A stretch of DNA of 64,000 bases from JAEMQF01 sp031419715 (GCA_031419715.1 JANOLJ010000336.1:8246-72245), one strand, 5' to 3'; counted from the stretch's first letter, positions 44,316-52,700 are shown. A program made the numbers and translations. The notes: generated by a model from the letters alone, not told the origin.

Positions 44316-45283
44316 TGGGCGCATTGCGCGATCTCTCCGTCTCGCAGCAGGTCGGCCTGCTGTTCGTCGCGCTGTTCGGCCTGCTCGCGCTCGTCACGCT
44401 GGTCGGGTCCGTCGTCGCCTTGCGCGAAGGCACGGACGCAGACCTGGCCAAGCGCCAGGGCTTCGCGCGCGACCTGGGCGCGGTCTGGGTGGCGTCGGTG
44501 CTGTTCTGGACGGCCTGGGTTGCGGGCCCGCTGGTGTCGACCTTGCTGTTCGGTGTGGTCTCGTTCATCGCGCTGCGCGAACTCATCACGCTCACCCACA
44601 CCCGGCGTGCCGACCACCGCAGCCTGCTGCTCGCGTTTTTCGTCGTGCTGCCGGCGCAATACCTGCTCGTCGCGCAGCGCCATTTCGACTTGTTCAGCGT
44701 CTTCATTCCTGTCTATGTGTTCCTCGCCATTCCCGTCGTCAGCGCGTTCGGCAACGACCCGCAGCGCTTCCTCGAGCGCACCGCGAAAATCCAATGGGGC
44801 ATCATGGTATGCGTGTACGGCATCAGCCACGCGCCGGCTCTTCTGCTGCTCGATTTGCCCAATTACACAGAGCGCGGCGCATTCCTCGTGATCTTTCTCG
44901 TCGCCGTGGTGGCGATCGCGCAGATCGCGCAAGAAAGCGCGAGCCGACAGTTGCGGCGCCGGCCGGTGGCGCGGGCGATCAGCCGGTCCTTCTCTTGGCG
45001 CGCCTGGGGGATCGGGATACTGAGCGCGGGGCTGATGGGAACGCTGCTCTACTGGGTCACACCGTTCAAGCCGATTTCCGCGATGCTCATGGCCTGCGTC
45101 GCCGGGGGCTGCGGCACCTTGGGTGAATTCGTCATGAAAGCGCTGAAACGCGATGCCGGCGTGCGCTCTTGGGGCGGCCATGCTTCCGTGACAGGCGCGG
45201 TCGGCTTGCTCGATCGCGTCGCGCCGCTGTGCTTCGCCGCGCCGGTGTTCTTCCACTCGGTGCGCTGGTACTTCAGCCGCTGA
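44315..45283 (+). CDS. Phosphatidate cytidylyltransferase-like protein (CdsA/YnbB type)
   Basis: A 322-residue polytopic membrane protein with about eight hydrophobic segments and a CdsA-type C-terminal block: KALKRDAGVRSWGGHASVTG followed by GLLDRVAPLCFAAPVFF. CdsA converts phosphatidate and CTP into CDP-diacylglycerol. The family signature ends in DRxD; here the last Asp is Ala (DRVA), at a position linked to metal binding and catalysis. The Asp of DR is kept, as are the preceding Lys and Arg. The gene may therefore have reduced or altered activity, or be a divergent homologue like E. coli YnbB. ATG 44315 overlaps the acyltransferase stop. Confidence 0.82.
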   Translation: MGALRDLSVSQQVGLLFVALFGLLALVTLVGSVVALREGTDADLAKRQGFARDLGAVWVASVLFWTAWVAGPLVSTLLFGVVSFIALRELITLTHTRRADHRSLLLAFFVVLPAQYLLVAQRHFDLFSVFIPVYVFLAIPVVSAFGNDPQRFLERTAKIQWGIMVCVYGISHAPALLLLDLPNYTERGAFLVIFLVAVVAIAQIAQESASRQLRRRPVARAISRSFSWRAWGIGILSAGLMGTLLYWVTPFKPISAMLMACVAGGCGTLGEFVMKALKRDAGVRSWGGHASVTGAVGLLDRVAPLCFAAPVFFHSVRWYFSR

Positions 45284-45296
45284 CGGCGCGAAACGC

Positions 45297-45845
45297 ATGC
45301 GTATCCTCGGCATCGACCCCGGCCTGCGCACGACGGGCTTTGGCGTCATCGACGCGGAGGGCTCGCGCCTGCACTATGTGGCCAGCGGCACGATCAAGAC
45401 CGACAGCGTGAACATCGGCGAACTGCCGGCGCGGCTGAAGATCATTTTCGACGGCGTGCGCGAAGTCGCGGCGCGCTACGAGGCGCGCTGTTGCGCTGTC
45501 GAAATCGTGTTCGTCAACGTCAACCCGCAGTCCACGCTGTTGCTCGGCCAGGCGCGCGGCGCGGCGCTGGCCGCGCTCGTCAGCACCGACATCGCGGTTT
45601 CGGAGTACACCGCGCTGCAGATGAAAAAAGCCATCGTCGGCCACGGCAAGGCAGCGAAGGGACAGGTGCAGGAAATGGTGAAGCGCCTGCTGGCACTGCC
45701 GGGGCTGCCGGGCAAGGACGCCGCCGATGCGCTGGGCCTGGCGATTTGCCACGCCCACGCGGCTTCCTCGTTCGCGGCGATCAGCCGCAGCACACCGCTG
45801 GCGCGGCGCGCGCATGCGCAGTACAAGGGCGGACGCAGCTATTGA
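45297..45845 (+). CDS. ruvC: Holliday junction endonuclease RuvC
   Basis: A 182-residue RuvC resolvase. The four acidic active-site residues are present: Asp7 (GIDPGLRTTG), Glu69 (AVEIVF), and Asp141/Asp144 (KDAADALGLAICH). It cleaves Holliday junctions with RuvAB, but ruvA and ruvB do not follow here, unlike in many relatives. It starts 13 bases after the CdsA-like gene. It converges on the EamA transporter with a 16-bp gap. Confidence 0.96.
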   Translation: MRILGIDPGLRTTGFGVIDAEGSRLHYVASGTIKTDSVNIGELPARLKIIFDGVREVAARYEARCCAVEIVFVNVNPQSTLLLGQARGAALAALVSTDIAVSEYTALQMKKAIVGHGKAAKGQVQEMVKRLLALPGLPGKDAADALGLAICHAHAASSFAAISRSTPLARRAHAQYKGGRSY

Positions 45846-45861
45846 CCGCTGCCGCCACGCC

Positions 45862-46779
45862 TCAGCGCCGCGTCGACAACCAGATGCCGGGAAGAATCAG
45901 CAAGGCACCGACGAGATGGAACACCTCGATGTGTTCACCCAGCACCGCCCAGGCAATCGCCGCGCTGTACAACGGCCCCAGATACTGCACCACGCTGGCG
46001 CGCGCCACGCCCAGAGCGCGCTGCATGTACGAATACGCGCCATAAGCGGCGGCCCCCGGCAGCAACGCCGCGGCGAGCACGATGGCCACGCTCTTCCATG
46101 ACCACTCGGAAGGCAGCCACCACAGGGCCTCGGCCAGCGTGAACGGAACCAGCATGATGATGCCGCCGCAGGCAATCAAGGTCAGCCGCGCGATCGGGCT
46201 GAATGCCGACGGCCAGGCACGCAGCAGCAGCGAGTAGGCCGTCCACGACACCACCGCGATGGCGATCCAGGCATCGCCAGTATTCACGCGCAACTGCGCC
46301 AACGCCTGCCAGTCGCCGCGCAACACGACGTGCAGCACACCGGCCAGGCCGAGCGCCACGCCCACGCCCTGGCGCAGGCCGACGCGCTCGCGCAGGAACA
46401 GCGCCGACGCGAACACGATCAACACCGGTGTGGCGGCGTAGATCAAGCCGATATTGATTGCCGTCGTGCTGCGCCCGCCGATGTACACAAAGGCGCCGCA
46501 AATCCACATGCCCAGCGCGCCCAGCACGAGCAGGTGCCGCCACTCGGCGGCGATGGCGCCGCGTTTCTCGGCGATTTCGCGGTGGCAGAACGCCGCGAGG
46601 ATCAGCGCCGCGAGGCACCAGCGCCCGAGCGCCAGCGCGTGCGGCGCAATCACGCCGGGCGCCCAGCGTGCGACGAGATAGTTCACGCTCCACAGGGCCG
46701 GCGCAACGAAGATCAGCACCTGCGCCAGGCGTATTTCGGCGGGCAGCACGGGTGAGGACGAATTGGCTTCAAGCGTCAT
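45862..46779 (-). CDS. EamA/DMT family transporter
   Basis: A 305-residue drug/metabolite transporter with ten predicted membrane helices arranged as two EamA repeats (about 15-150 and 165-300). Family landmarks are LWSVNYLVARWAPGVIAP, TTAINIGLIYAATPVLIVFASALFLRER at the end of the first repeat, and ASVVQYLGPLYSAAIAWAVLGEH at the end of the second. Substrates range over amino acids and metabolites and cannot be inferred. It is divergent from the RNB nuclease gene across a 632-bp region that holds a large inverted repeat. Confidence 0.88.
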   Translation of the reverse strand: MTLEANSSSPVLPAEIRLAQVLIFVAPALWSVNYLVARWAPGVIAPHALALGRWCLAALILAAFCHREIAEKRGAIAAEWRHLLVLGALGMWICGAFVYIGGRSTTAINIGLIYAATPVLIVFASALFLRERVGLRQGVGVALGLAGVLHVVLRGDWQALAQLRVNTGDAWIAIAVVSWTAYSLLLRAWPSAFSPIARLTLIACGGIIMLVPFTLAEALWWLPSEWSWKSVAIVLAAALLPGAAAYGAYSYMQRALGVARASVVQYLGPLYSAAIAWAVLGEHIEVFHLVGALLILPGIWLSTRR

Positions 46780-46937
46780 CGTGCGATTGTGATTGCACGC
46801 ATCGATCGCTCACTCATGCGCAATGGCGTTGAACCGCACAAGACAGACGAATTGGGAGTGTTTGCTTTCTGATCGTTGCTGACCTTCATTGCGAGCTTCA
46901 TGCTGGCGTCGAGCAGCGTGGCAGGCGGCTTGGGGTA

Positions 46938-47247
46938 CGTTCTCCGGCCCACGCTCGCGGGGCACCGGATTCGGTTTGCGGGCGTAGCGCCATCAACACT
47001 GTGTCCTCTTGTGCAGGTCGAGGACACCGCGAATGGGACCTGCGCCCGTAACCCAAACCGCCCGCCCCGACACCCGGGTGGCATGGCACGGCGTGGCATG
47101 CCACCGGAGGTTGAAACAGGGCGGCGGTGGTGCCCCCGGGCGCAGGTCCCATTCGCGGTGTCCTCAACGCATCCAGGGCGTAACCGTGTTGATGGCGCTG
47201 TGGTTTGAAGTCTGCAACGGTGCCCCGCGAGCGTGGGCCGGAGAACG
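46938..47247. repeat. 310-bp imperfect inverted repeat with conserved and variable blocks
   Basis: The arms are exactly collinear. Perfectly complementary blocks lie at 46938-46967 with 47218-47247 (30 bp), 46986-46999 with 47186-47199 (14 bp), and 47020-47048 with 47137-47165 (29 bp). Between them, 18-nt and 20-nt windows of identical length are unrelated in sequence. The central 88 bp holds smaller palindromes such as GTGGCATGCCAC. It fills half of the 632-bp divergent gap between the EamA and RNB genes. Overlapping frames on both strands look alike only because of the symmetry, so I do not call genes here. The rest of the gap (46780-46937 and 47248-47411) shows nothing that I can name beyond a weak GACAAT -10-like hexamer near 47397. 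Confidence 0.92.
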
Positions 47248-47411
47248 GGGGCACCGCCGTCGCCCTGCAGCGACGACGACGGCAGGCCGACCCTACATCG
47301 ACACACAGCAAGCGGCCGGTGGCAGGCCACCACTTCCATGCAAGTGAACGCGAATTGGTATCCGTCACCCGGCCACGGGTGCTCGCGGGATCAAGCGACA
47401 ATCCCGCCCCT

Positions 47412-49472
47412 ATGTATGCATTGTTCGAAGAGGGGGGGAAGTTCCTCGCCGGGCGCCTGATGAGTGAAGCGGAAAGTTCGGTGCAGATCGAACTCGACTC
47501 GGGCAAACGTGTCAAGGTGAAGTCGGTCAACGTGCTGCTCAGGTTCGACAAGCCCGCGCCGGCGGAGTTGGTCGCCTCAGCGCAGGCGCTGGCACGAGAC
47601 ATCGACCCGAATCTGGCCTGGGAATTCGCGCCGGCCGAGGAGTTTGGCTTTGCCGACCTGGCGCGCGACTATTTCAGTGCGTCCGCGGGCATCGAGCAGC
47701 AGGCCGCCGCCTTGTTCGCGCTGTTCGACGCGCCGCATTACTTTCGCCGGCAGGGCAAAGGCGTGTTTCGCAAGGCGCCGGAAGACATCGTGAAAGCGGC
47801 CCTGCAGGGCATCGCGCGCAAGCAGGCGGTGGCGGCGCAGATCGACGCCTGGGCCAGCGAGTTGATCGCGGGCTCTTGCCCGGCGCCGGTGCGTGAAACG
47901 CTCTATAAGATTTTGTTCAAGCCCGACAAGAACGCGCCGGAGTACAAGGCCGTCGTCGAAGCGGCGCGGCGCTCGCAAAAAGCGCCGCTGGAATTGCTGA
48001 AGGCTGCTGGGGCGATAGCCTCGCCCTACCAGTTCCACTGGAAACGCTTTCTGTTCGAGAACTTCCCGAAGGGCACCGCGCTGCCCGCGCTGGGCGCTCC
48101 GCCGATCCGCGACACCTTGCCGCTGGCCGATGTGCGGGCGTTTTCGATCGACGACTCGGCGACGACGGAAATCGACGACGCATTGTCCGTCACCGGACTC
48201 GGCAGCGGCGTGGTCAGCTTCGGCATTCACATCGCCGCACCGGCGCTCGCATTCGGCCCCGACTCGGCCGTTGACAAGCTCGCCCGCGAACGCCTGAGCA
48301 CGGTCTATATGCCGGGCTACAAGCTGACGATGCTGCCCGATGACGTAGTGCAGGCGTACACGCTGATCGAAGGGCGCGACTGCCCGGCCGTGTCGCTGTA
48401 TGTCACGCTGGACGAAGCGACGCTGGAGTTGCGTGGCAGCGAAACGCGTCTGGAGCGTGTGCCCATCGTCGCGAATCTGCGCCACGATCAGCTCGACAGT
48501 GTCATCACCGCCGCGTCGCTCACCGGCGCCGCGAGTGCCGACTATGCGTTCGCGCCTGAGCTGGCGTTCGGGTTCCGCCTCGCGGGCCACTTGAAAGCAG
48601 CCCGCGAAGTGCGCCGCGGCAAGCCGGAGAATTTCAACCGCCCCGACTACAACTTCAAGCTCGTCGGCAACGAGGGGCGCGAACCCCGAGGCGATGAGCG
48701 CGTCGGCATCAGCGTGCGGCAACGCGGCGCGCCGCTTGACCTGATCGTCGCCGAAGCCATGATCCTGGCCAACAGCACCTGGGGCGGCTGGCTGCATGAG
48801 TGCGGCGTGCCCGGCATCTACCGCGCGCAGGCGAGCCTGGCGCCGGGCGTCAAGGTGCGCATGGGCACGCGCGCCGCGCCGCACGCCGGCATCGGCGTGG
48901 CGCAATACAGTTGGGCGACTTCGCCGCTGCGGCGCTATGTGGATCTCGTCAACCAATGGCAAATCGTTGCCTGCGCGCGCCACGGCCGCACGGCCGCGCT
49001 CGCCGCGCCGTTCAAGCCGAAGGATGCGGCGCTGTTCTCCATCATCTCGAGTTTCGATTCGGCATACACCGAATACAACGCCTTCCAATCGGCGATCGAG
49101 CGCTACTGGACGCTCAAGGCGCTGGCGCAAGACGGCATCACCGAGTTGGAGGCCGTTGTCATGAAAGACGGCCTGGTGCGTGTCGACGCCTGGCCGCTCG
49201 TGTTTCGCGCTCTTGGCTGCGAAAACCTGGGGCGAGGCGCGCGCGTGCGCGTGCGCATCACCGGCACCGACTTGTTGACGCTGGACTTGCACGCGAGTCT
49301 GGTCGCGCAGCTCGATGTGCCGGCACGCGCGCTGGCTGGCGCCGAGGCCCTGGAGGCCGACCTCGATGAGAGCCTCGACGCCGCGGGCCCCTTGACCTTG
49401 GCGATCGACCTCGCGCCCGAGCCGGCGGCCACGCAAGACGCGCAAGACGCGCTGCCCACGCCAGCCGCCTGA
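47412..49472 (+). CDS. RNB-domain exoribonuclease (RNase II/R family)
   Basis: A 686-residue 3'-5' exoribonuclease of the RNase II superfamily. The catalytic cluster is in FSIDDSATTEIDDALSVTG (about 245-262), with Asp residues that bind magnesium, and the later AEAMILANSTWGGWL and YSWATSPLRRYVDLVNQWQ match the end of the RNB domain. The C-terminal S1-like region (VRVRITGTDLLTLDLHAS) is present. The N-terminal part is more divergent than classic RNase R cold-shock domains. ATG 47412 is 9 bases after a GACAAT hexamer. The next gene is 31 bp downstream. Confidence 0.9.
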   Translation: MYALFEEGGKFLAGRLMSEAESSVQIELDSGKRVKVKSVNVLLRFDKPAPAELVASAQALARDIDPNLAWEFAPAEEFGFADLARDYFSASAGIEQQAAALFALFDAPHYFRRQGKGVFRKAPEDIVKAALQGIARKQAVAAQIDAWASELIAGSCPAPVRETLYKILFKPDKNAPEYKAVVEAARRSQKAPLELLKAAGAIASPYQFHWKRFLFENFPKGTALPALGAPPIRDTLPLADVRAFSIDDSATTEIDDALSVTGLGSGVVSFGIHIAAPALAFGPDSAVDKLARERLSTVYMPGYKLTMLPDDVVQAYTLIEGRDCPAVSLYVTLDEATLELRGSETRLERVPIVANLRHDQLDSVITAASLTGAASADYAFAPELAFGFRLAGHLKAAREVRRGKPENFNRPDYNFKLVGNEGREPRGDERVGISVRQRGAPLDLIVAEAMILANSTWGGWLHECGVPGIYRAQASLAPGVKVRMGTRAAPHAGIGVAQYSWATSPLRRYVDLVNQWQIVACARHGRTAALAAPFKPKDAALFSIISSFDSAYTEYNAFQSAIERYWTLKALAQDGITELEAVVMKDGLVRVDAWPLVFRALGCENLGRGARVRVRITGTDLLTLDLHASLVAQLDVPARALAGAEALEADLDESLDAAGPLTLAIDLAPEPAATQDAQDALPTPAA

Positions 49473-49503
49473 GAGCCGCGCACGCACGCATGCCCACACC
49501 TCG

Positions 49504-50364
49504 ATGCTGAAAAAACTCTCGGCGCTGCACATCGCCCTGCTGTTCTCCCTCGGCGTGCACGCCGCACTGCTGACGCTGCGCATCGTCGACCCGGAGTCGT
49601 TCAATCGCGTGTTCCAAGACACTCCGCTCGAAGTGATCCTCGTCAATTCGCGTTCTGGCGAGAGGCCGGACAAACCGCAAGCCATCGCGCAAGCCAATCT
49701 CGCGGGAGGCGGAGACGCGGAGAAGGGCCGCTCTACATCGCCGCTGCCGCCCTCCGCGCTGATCGAACTCGGCGACAGCACGGAAGAAGCACGGCGCCAG
49801 ATCGAACAACTCCAGCAATCGCAAATGCAGTTGCTCGCGCAGTTGCGCCGCGAACTCGCGCTGATGGCGCCGCCCGATCCGAGGCGCGACGTCGGCGCGG
49901 CAAACGAGCGCGCGGAGGAAGAGAAGCGCCGCCAACTGGTGCAGTTGCTGGCCGAGATCGAGAAGCGCGTCAACGAAGAAAATGCGCGGCCGAAAAAGCG
50001 CTACATCAGCCCGTCGACGAAAGAAGAAGACTATGCCGGCTACTACGACTCGCTGCGCCGCAAGATCGAGGAGCGCGGTACGCGCAACTTCCCCGAGTAC
50101 CAAGGGCGCAAGCTGTATGGCGAGCTGACGATGAACGTCACCGTCGATGCCGAAGGCCGCGTCGTCGACACCGAGGTGGTGCGCGCGTCCAACTCGAAGG
50201 TACTTGACCTGCGCGCCATCGCGATCGTCAAGGCGGCCGCGCCGTTCGGCCCGTTCACCCAGGCGATGCGCGGCAAGGCCGATCAGATCGTCATCACGTC
50301 GCGGTTTCGCTTCACCCACGATGAGGGCTTGGAGACCACGCAACTCAATTCGACGCGCCGATGA
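49504..50364 (+). CDS. TonB-family energy transducer
   Basis: A 286-residue TonB-like protein. It has an N-terminal membrane anchor (LHIALLFSLGVHAALLTLRIV), a charged coiled-coil-like middle (EEARRQIEQLQQSQMQLLAQ) instead of the usual Pro-rich span, and a C-terminal TonB domain (about 200-275) with GELTMNVTVDAEGRVVD, VRASNSKVLDLRAIAIVKAA and APFGPFTQ. It could power outer-membrane receptors such as BtuB in this window, but exbBD are absent nearby, so the partner is unknown. Its stop overlaps the aroE ATG. Confidence 0.87.
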   Translation: MLKKLSALHIALLFSLGVHAALLTLRIVDPESFNRVFQDTPLEVILVNSRSGERPDKPQAIAQANLAGGGDAEKGRSTSPLPPSALIELGDSTEEARRQIEQLQQSQMQLLAQLRRELALMAPPDPRRDVGAANERAEEEKRRQLVQLLAEIEKRVNEENARPKKRYISPSTKEEDYAGYYDSLRRKIEERGTRNFPEYQGRKLYGELTMNVTVDAEGRVVDTEVVRASNSKVLDLRAIAIVKAAAPFGPFTQAMRGKADQIVITSRFRFTHDEGLETTQLNSTRR

Positions 50365-51200
50365 CTGACCAGTACGCCGTCGCCGGCAACCCAGTCGAGC
50401 ACAGCCAGTCGCCGTTCATTCACGCCGAGTTCGCGCGTCAGGCGGGTGAGAAGCTGCACTACGGACGCTTGTTGTGTCCGTTGGACAGCTTCGCCGCCAC
50501 GCTGCACGCTTTTGCCCGAGGCAGCGCCGCCGGGCCGGCGCGCGGCTGCAATGTGACCACGCCGTTCAAATTCGAGGCGTTCGCACTGTGCGCCGATGTG
50601 ACACCCCGCGCCGCGCTGGCCGGTGCGGCGAATACCTTGCGCTTTGACGCCGCCCGCTGGTTTGGCGACAACACCGACGGCATCGGCCTCGTGCGCGACA
50701 TCGAACATGGGGCGGGGGTCGCGCTCGCGGGCCGCAAGGTCTTGTTGATCGGCGCGGGCGGCGCGGCGGCCGGTGTGCTGGGCCCGTTGCTGGCCGCCCG
50801 ACCTGCGCTGTTGACGCTGGCGAACCGCAGCCTTGACAAGGCCCAGGCGCTAATGGAGCGGCACCGGCACGCGCCCGGCGCGCCGGCATTGCGCGTGGCG
50901 GCGCTGCGCGACTGCGAGACCGGCTTTGACGTCATCGTGAACGCCACCGCGACCAGCCTGCAAGGCGCCGCCGCCCCGGTGGGCCCGGCCGTGCTGGCGC
51001 CCGGCGCATTGGCGCTGGACATGATGTACGGGCCGCGCGCCGCGCCGTTTCTGGCTTGGGCCGAGCAGCACGGCGCCGTCGCACGCGACGGCCTGGGCAT
51101 GCTCGTCGAGCAGGCCGCGGAAGCATTTTTCGTCTGGCGCGGTGTGCGCCCACTCACCGCGCCGGTGCTGGCCGCGCTGCGCCAGCGACTCCGGGGCTGA
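50361..51200 (+). CDS. aroE: Shikimate 5-dehydrogenase
   Basis: A 279-residue AroE, reducing 3-dehydroshikimate with NADPH in aromatic amino-acid synthesis. VAGNPVEHSQSPFIHAEFA, CNVTTPFK with the catalytic Lys, GAANTLRF and GDNTDGIGLVRD are all typical. The NADP-binding GAGGAAAGV and NRSLDKA are present. The C-terminus carries GLGMLVEQAAEAFFVWRG. ATG 50361 overlaps the stop of the TonB-like gene. Confidence 0.96.
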   Translation: MTDQYAVAGNPVEHSQSPFIHAEFARQAGEKLHYGRLLCPLDSFAATLHAFARGSAAGPARGCNVTTPFKFEAFALCADVTPRAALAGAANTLRFDAARWFGDNTDGIGLVRDIEHGAGVALAGRKVLLIGAGGAAAGVLGPLLAARPALLTLANRSLDKAQALMERHRHAPGAPALRVAALRDCETGFDVIVNATATSLQGAAAPVGPAVLAPGALALDMMYGPRAAPFLAWAEQHGAVARDGLGMLVEQAAEAFFVWRGVRPLTAPVLAALRQRLRG

Positions 51201-51205
51201 CGCGC

Positions 51206-51985
51206 GTGAAGACGGCGTGGGCATCGCTGATCCGGCTCGTGGCGCTGCTGCTGATTGCCGTGCTTGCCTTGCAGGTCTACTTTTTCGCACGCATCGCGCT
51301 GATGCGTGTGGTGGATCCGCGGTCCACGACGTTCCAGCGCACGGAAGCCGGCCGGTTGCTGCTTACGCACGGCAAGATCCTGTGGAGCCAGGAGTGGAGG
51401 GGCTACGAGCAGATCTCCGCGCACCTCAAGCGCGCCGTGATCGCGTCGGAGGACGCCGGCTTCGCCGAGCACAGCGGTGTCGAGTGGGACGCACTGGAGC
51501 AGGCCTTCGAGCGCAACAGCCGCGCCCTGGAGCGCGCGCAGCGGCTCGACGGCCGCGCCGAGCAATCCGCGGCAGCGTCGAAGCGAGCCGCGCCGTCCAC
51601 CCCCCGCGCCCAGGCCAAACTCGTCGGCGGCTCGACGATCACGCAGCAACTCGCGAAAAACCTGTTCCTGTCGGGCGAGCGCAACCTGCCGCGCAAGGCG
51701 CAGGAGTTCGTCATCACATTCATGCTGGAGGCCTTGTTGAGCAAGCGGCGCATCCTGGAGATCTATCTCAACAACGTCGAGTGGGGCGAAGGCATCTTCG
51801 GCGCCCAGGCCGCGGCACGCCACTACTTTCATGTCGACGCCGCCCGGCTCGCACCGCAACAGGCGGCGCAATTGGCGGTCATGCTGCCGGCGCCCAAACG
51901 TTTCGAGAGGCGCCCGCACTCCACATATGTGCTGGGCCGGGCCGGCACCGTGATGGCGCGCATGGCGGACGTCGAACTGCCCTGA
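51206..51985 (+). CDS. mtgA: Monofunctional peptidoglycan glycosyltransferase
   Basis: A 259-residue MtgA of glycosyltransferase family 51, polymerising lipid II. It has an N-terminal membrane anchor, catalytic SEDAGFAEHSGVEWDA (Glu82), GGSTITQQLAKNLFLSGERN, and RRILEIYLNNVEWGEGIFGAQAAARHYF. Between the first two motifs lies an Ala/Arg/Ser-rich stretch (about 104-139) longer than in E. coli MtgA by roughly 15-20 residues, possibly a flexible loop near the membrane. The start is a GTG at 51206, five bases after the aroE stop. Confidence 0.94.
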   Translation: MKTAWASLIRLVALLLIAVLALQVYFFARIALMRVVDPRSTTFQRTEAGRLLLTHGKILWSQEWRGYEQISAHLKRAVIASEDAGFAEHSGVEWDALEQAFERNSRALERAQRLDGRAEQSAAASKRAAPSTPRAQAKLVGGSTITQQLAKNLFLSGERNLPRKAQEFVITFMLEALLSKRRILEIYLNNVEWGEGIFGAQAAARHYFHVDAARLAPQQAAQLAVMLPAPKRFERRPHSTYVLGRAGTVMARMADVELP

Positions 51986-52091
51986 CCTCCGATCACCGGC
52001 GCGCGCGAAATGGCAGCGCTTAGGCCCCCCGGCGACGCGCCGAAGCAGGCGCAACGCGGGCTGGGGCCCGGGGCTGCGAGCGGCTCGCTCC

Positions 52092-52097
52092 TAGAAT
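52092..52097 (+). promoter_or_regulatory. Candidate -10 hexamer for the unknown gene at 52104
   Basis: TAGAAT, then six bases, then ATG 52104. A start site seven bases after the hexamer is the A of the ATG, so a leaderless transcript is predicted. The -35 position is GC-rich with no match. Confidence 0.4.
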
Positions 52098-52103
52098 GGG
52101 CCC

Positions 52104-52700
52104 ATGTCTGAAGGCTTTGCGAATGAAGTCGCCGCGTGCGCGGCGCGTCTGATCGTCGAGGAAGGAATGGAGTACGGCCCGGCGAAACGCCGCGCCGCAC
52201 GCGATTTGGGCCGGCACGCGGTGCGCGCGGCCGAGCTGCCGGACAACAGGACCGTCGAAGAAGAGGTGCGAAGCTATCTGGCGCTGTTTTGCGCCGAGAC
52301 CCAGCCCGCCGAGCTGGCGACGCTGCGCGCCGTCGCCGGGCTCTGGATGCAGCGCCTGGCGGAGTTTCGGCCGCACCTGGCCGGCGCCGTGTGGCGCGGC
52401 ACCGCGACGCGGAACAACGATGTGCACCTGCAATTGTTTTGCGACGACTCCAAATCCGCCGAAATCGCGCTGCTCAACATGGGGGTGGACTTTTCCGTCG
52501 GCAGCACCTCTGGACTGCGCGGCGACAGCATCGACGTGCTGAGCGTGAGCCACCCCTGCCCGCAGCTTGGCATGCCGGTCACCGTGCATTTGGCGGTGCA
52601 TGACCACGACGACCTGCGCGGCGCGCTGCGCCCCGATGACTCGGGCCACCCGCGACGTGGCGACCTCATTGCCTTGGGCAAACTTGAAGGGAAAGCATGA
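52104..52700 (+). CDS. Conserved hypothetical protein, 198 aa
   Basis: I do not recognise the family. The N-terminal 60 residues (CAARLIVEEGMEYGPAKRRA ahead of a DLGRH segment) look like a helical domain, and the rest is a mixed fold with AVWRGTATRNNDVHLQLFCDD, in which a charged Asp pair follows a Gly-Thr turn in a way that recalls nucleotidyltransferases, although no complete motif is present. It has no signal peptide or membrane segment. It is coupled to tlpA by a 4-base overlap (ATGA). Related proteins occur upstream of tlpA in Burkholderiales and are sometimes given the unrelated label of a mur ligase. Confidence 0.65.
   Translation: MSEGFANEVAACAARLIVEEGMEYGPAKRRAARDLGRHAVRAAELPDNRTVEEEVRSYLALFCAETQPAELATLRAVAGLWMQRLAEFRPHLAGAVWRGTATRNNDVHLQLFCDDSKSAEIALLNMGVDFSVGSTSGLRGDSIDVLSVSHPCPQLGMPVTVHLAVHDHDDLRGALRPDDSGHPRRGDLIALGKLEGKA

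Noticed and set aside
46776..47339. Overlapping open frames of 110-190 residues on both strands across the inverted repeat, sharing peptide segments
   Set aside because: The shared peptides arise from the arm symmetry; the frames have no ribosome binding site or protein-like composition, and the 20-nt window is not a multiple of three.
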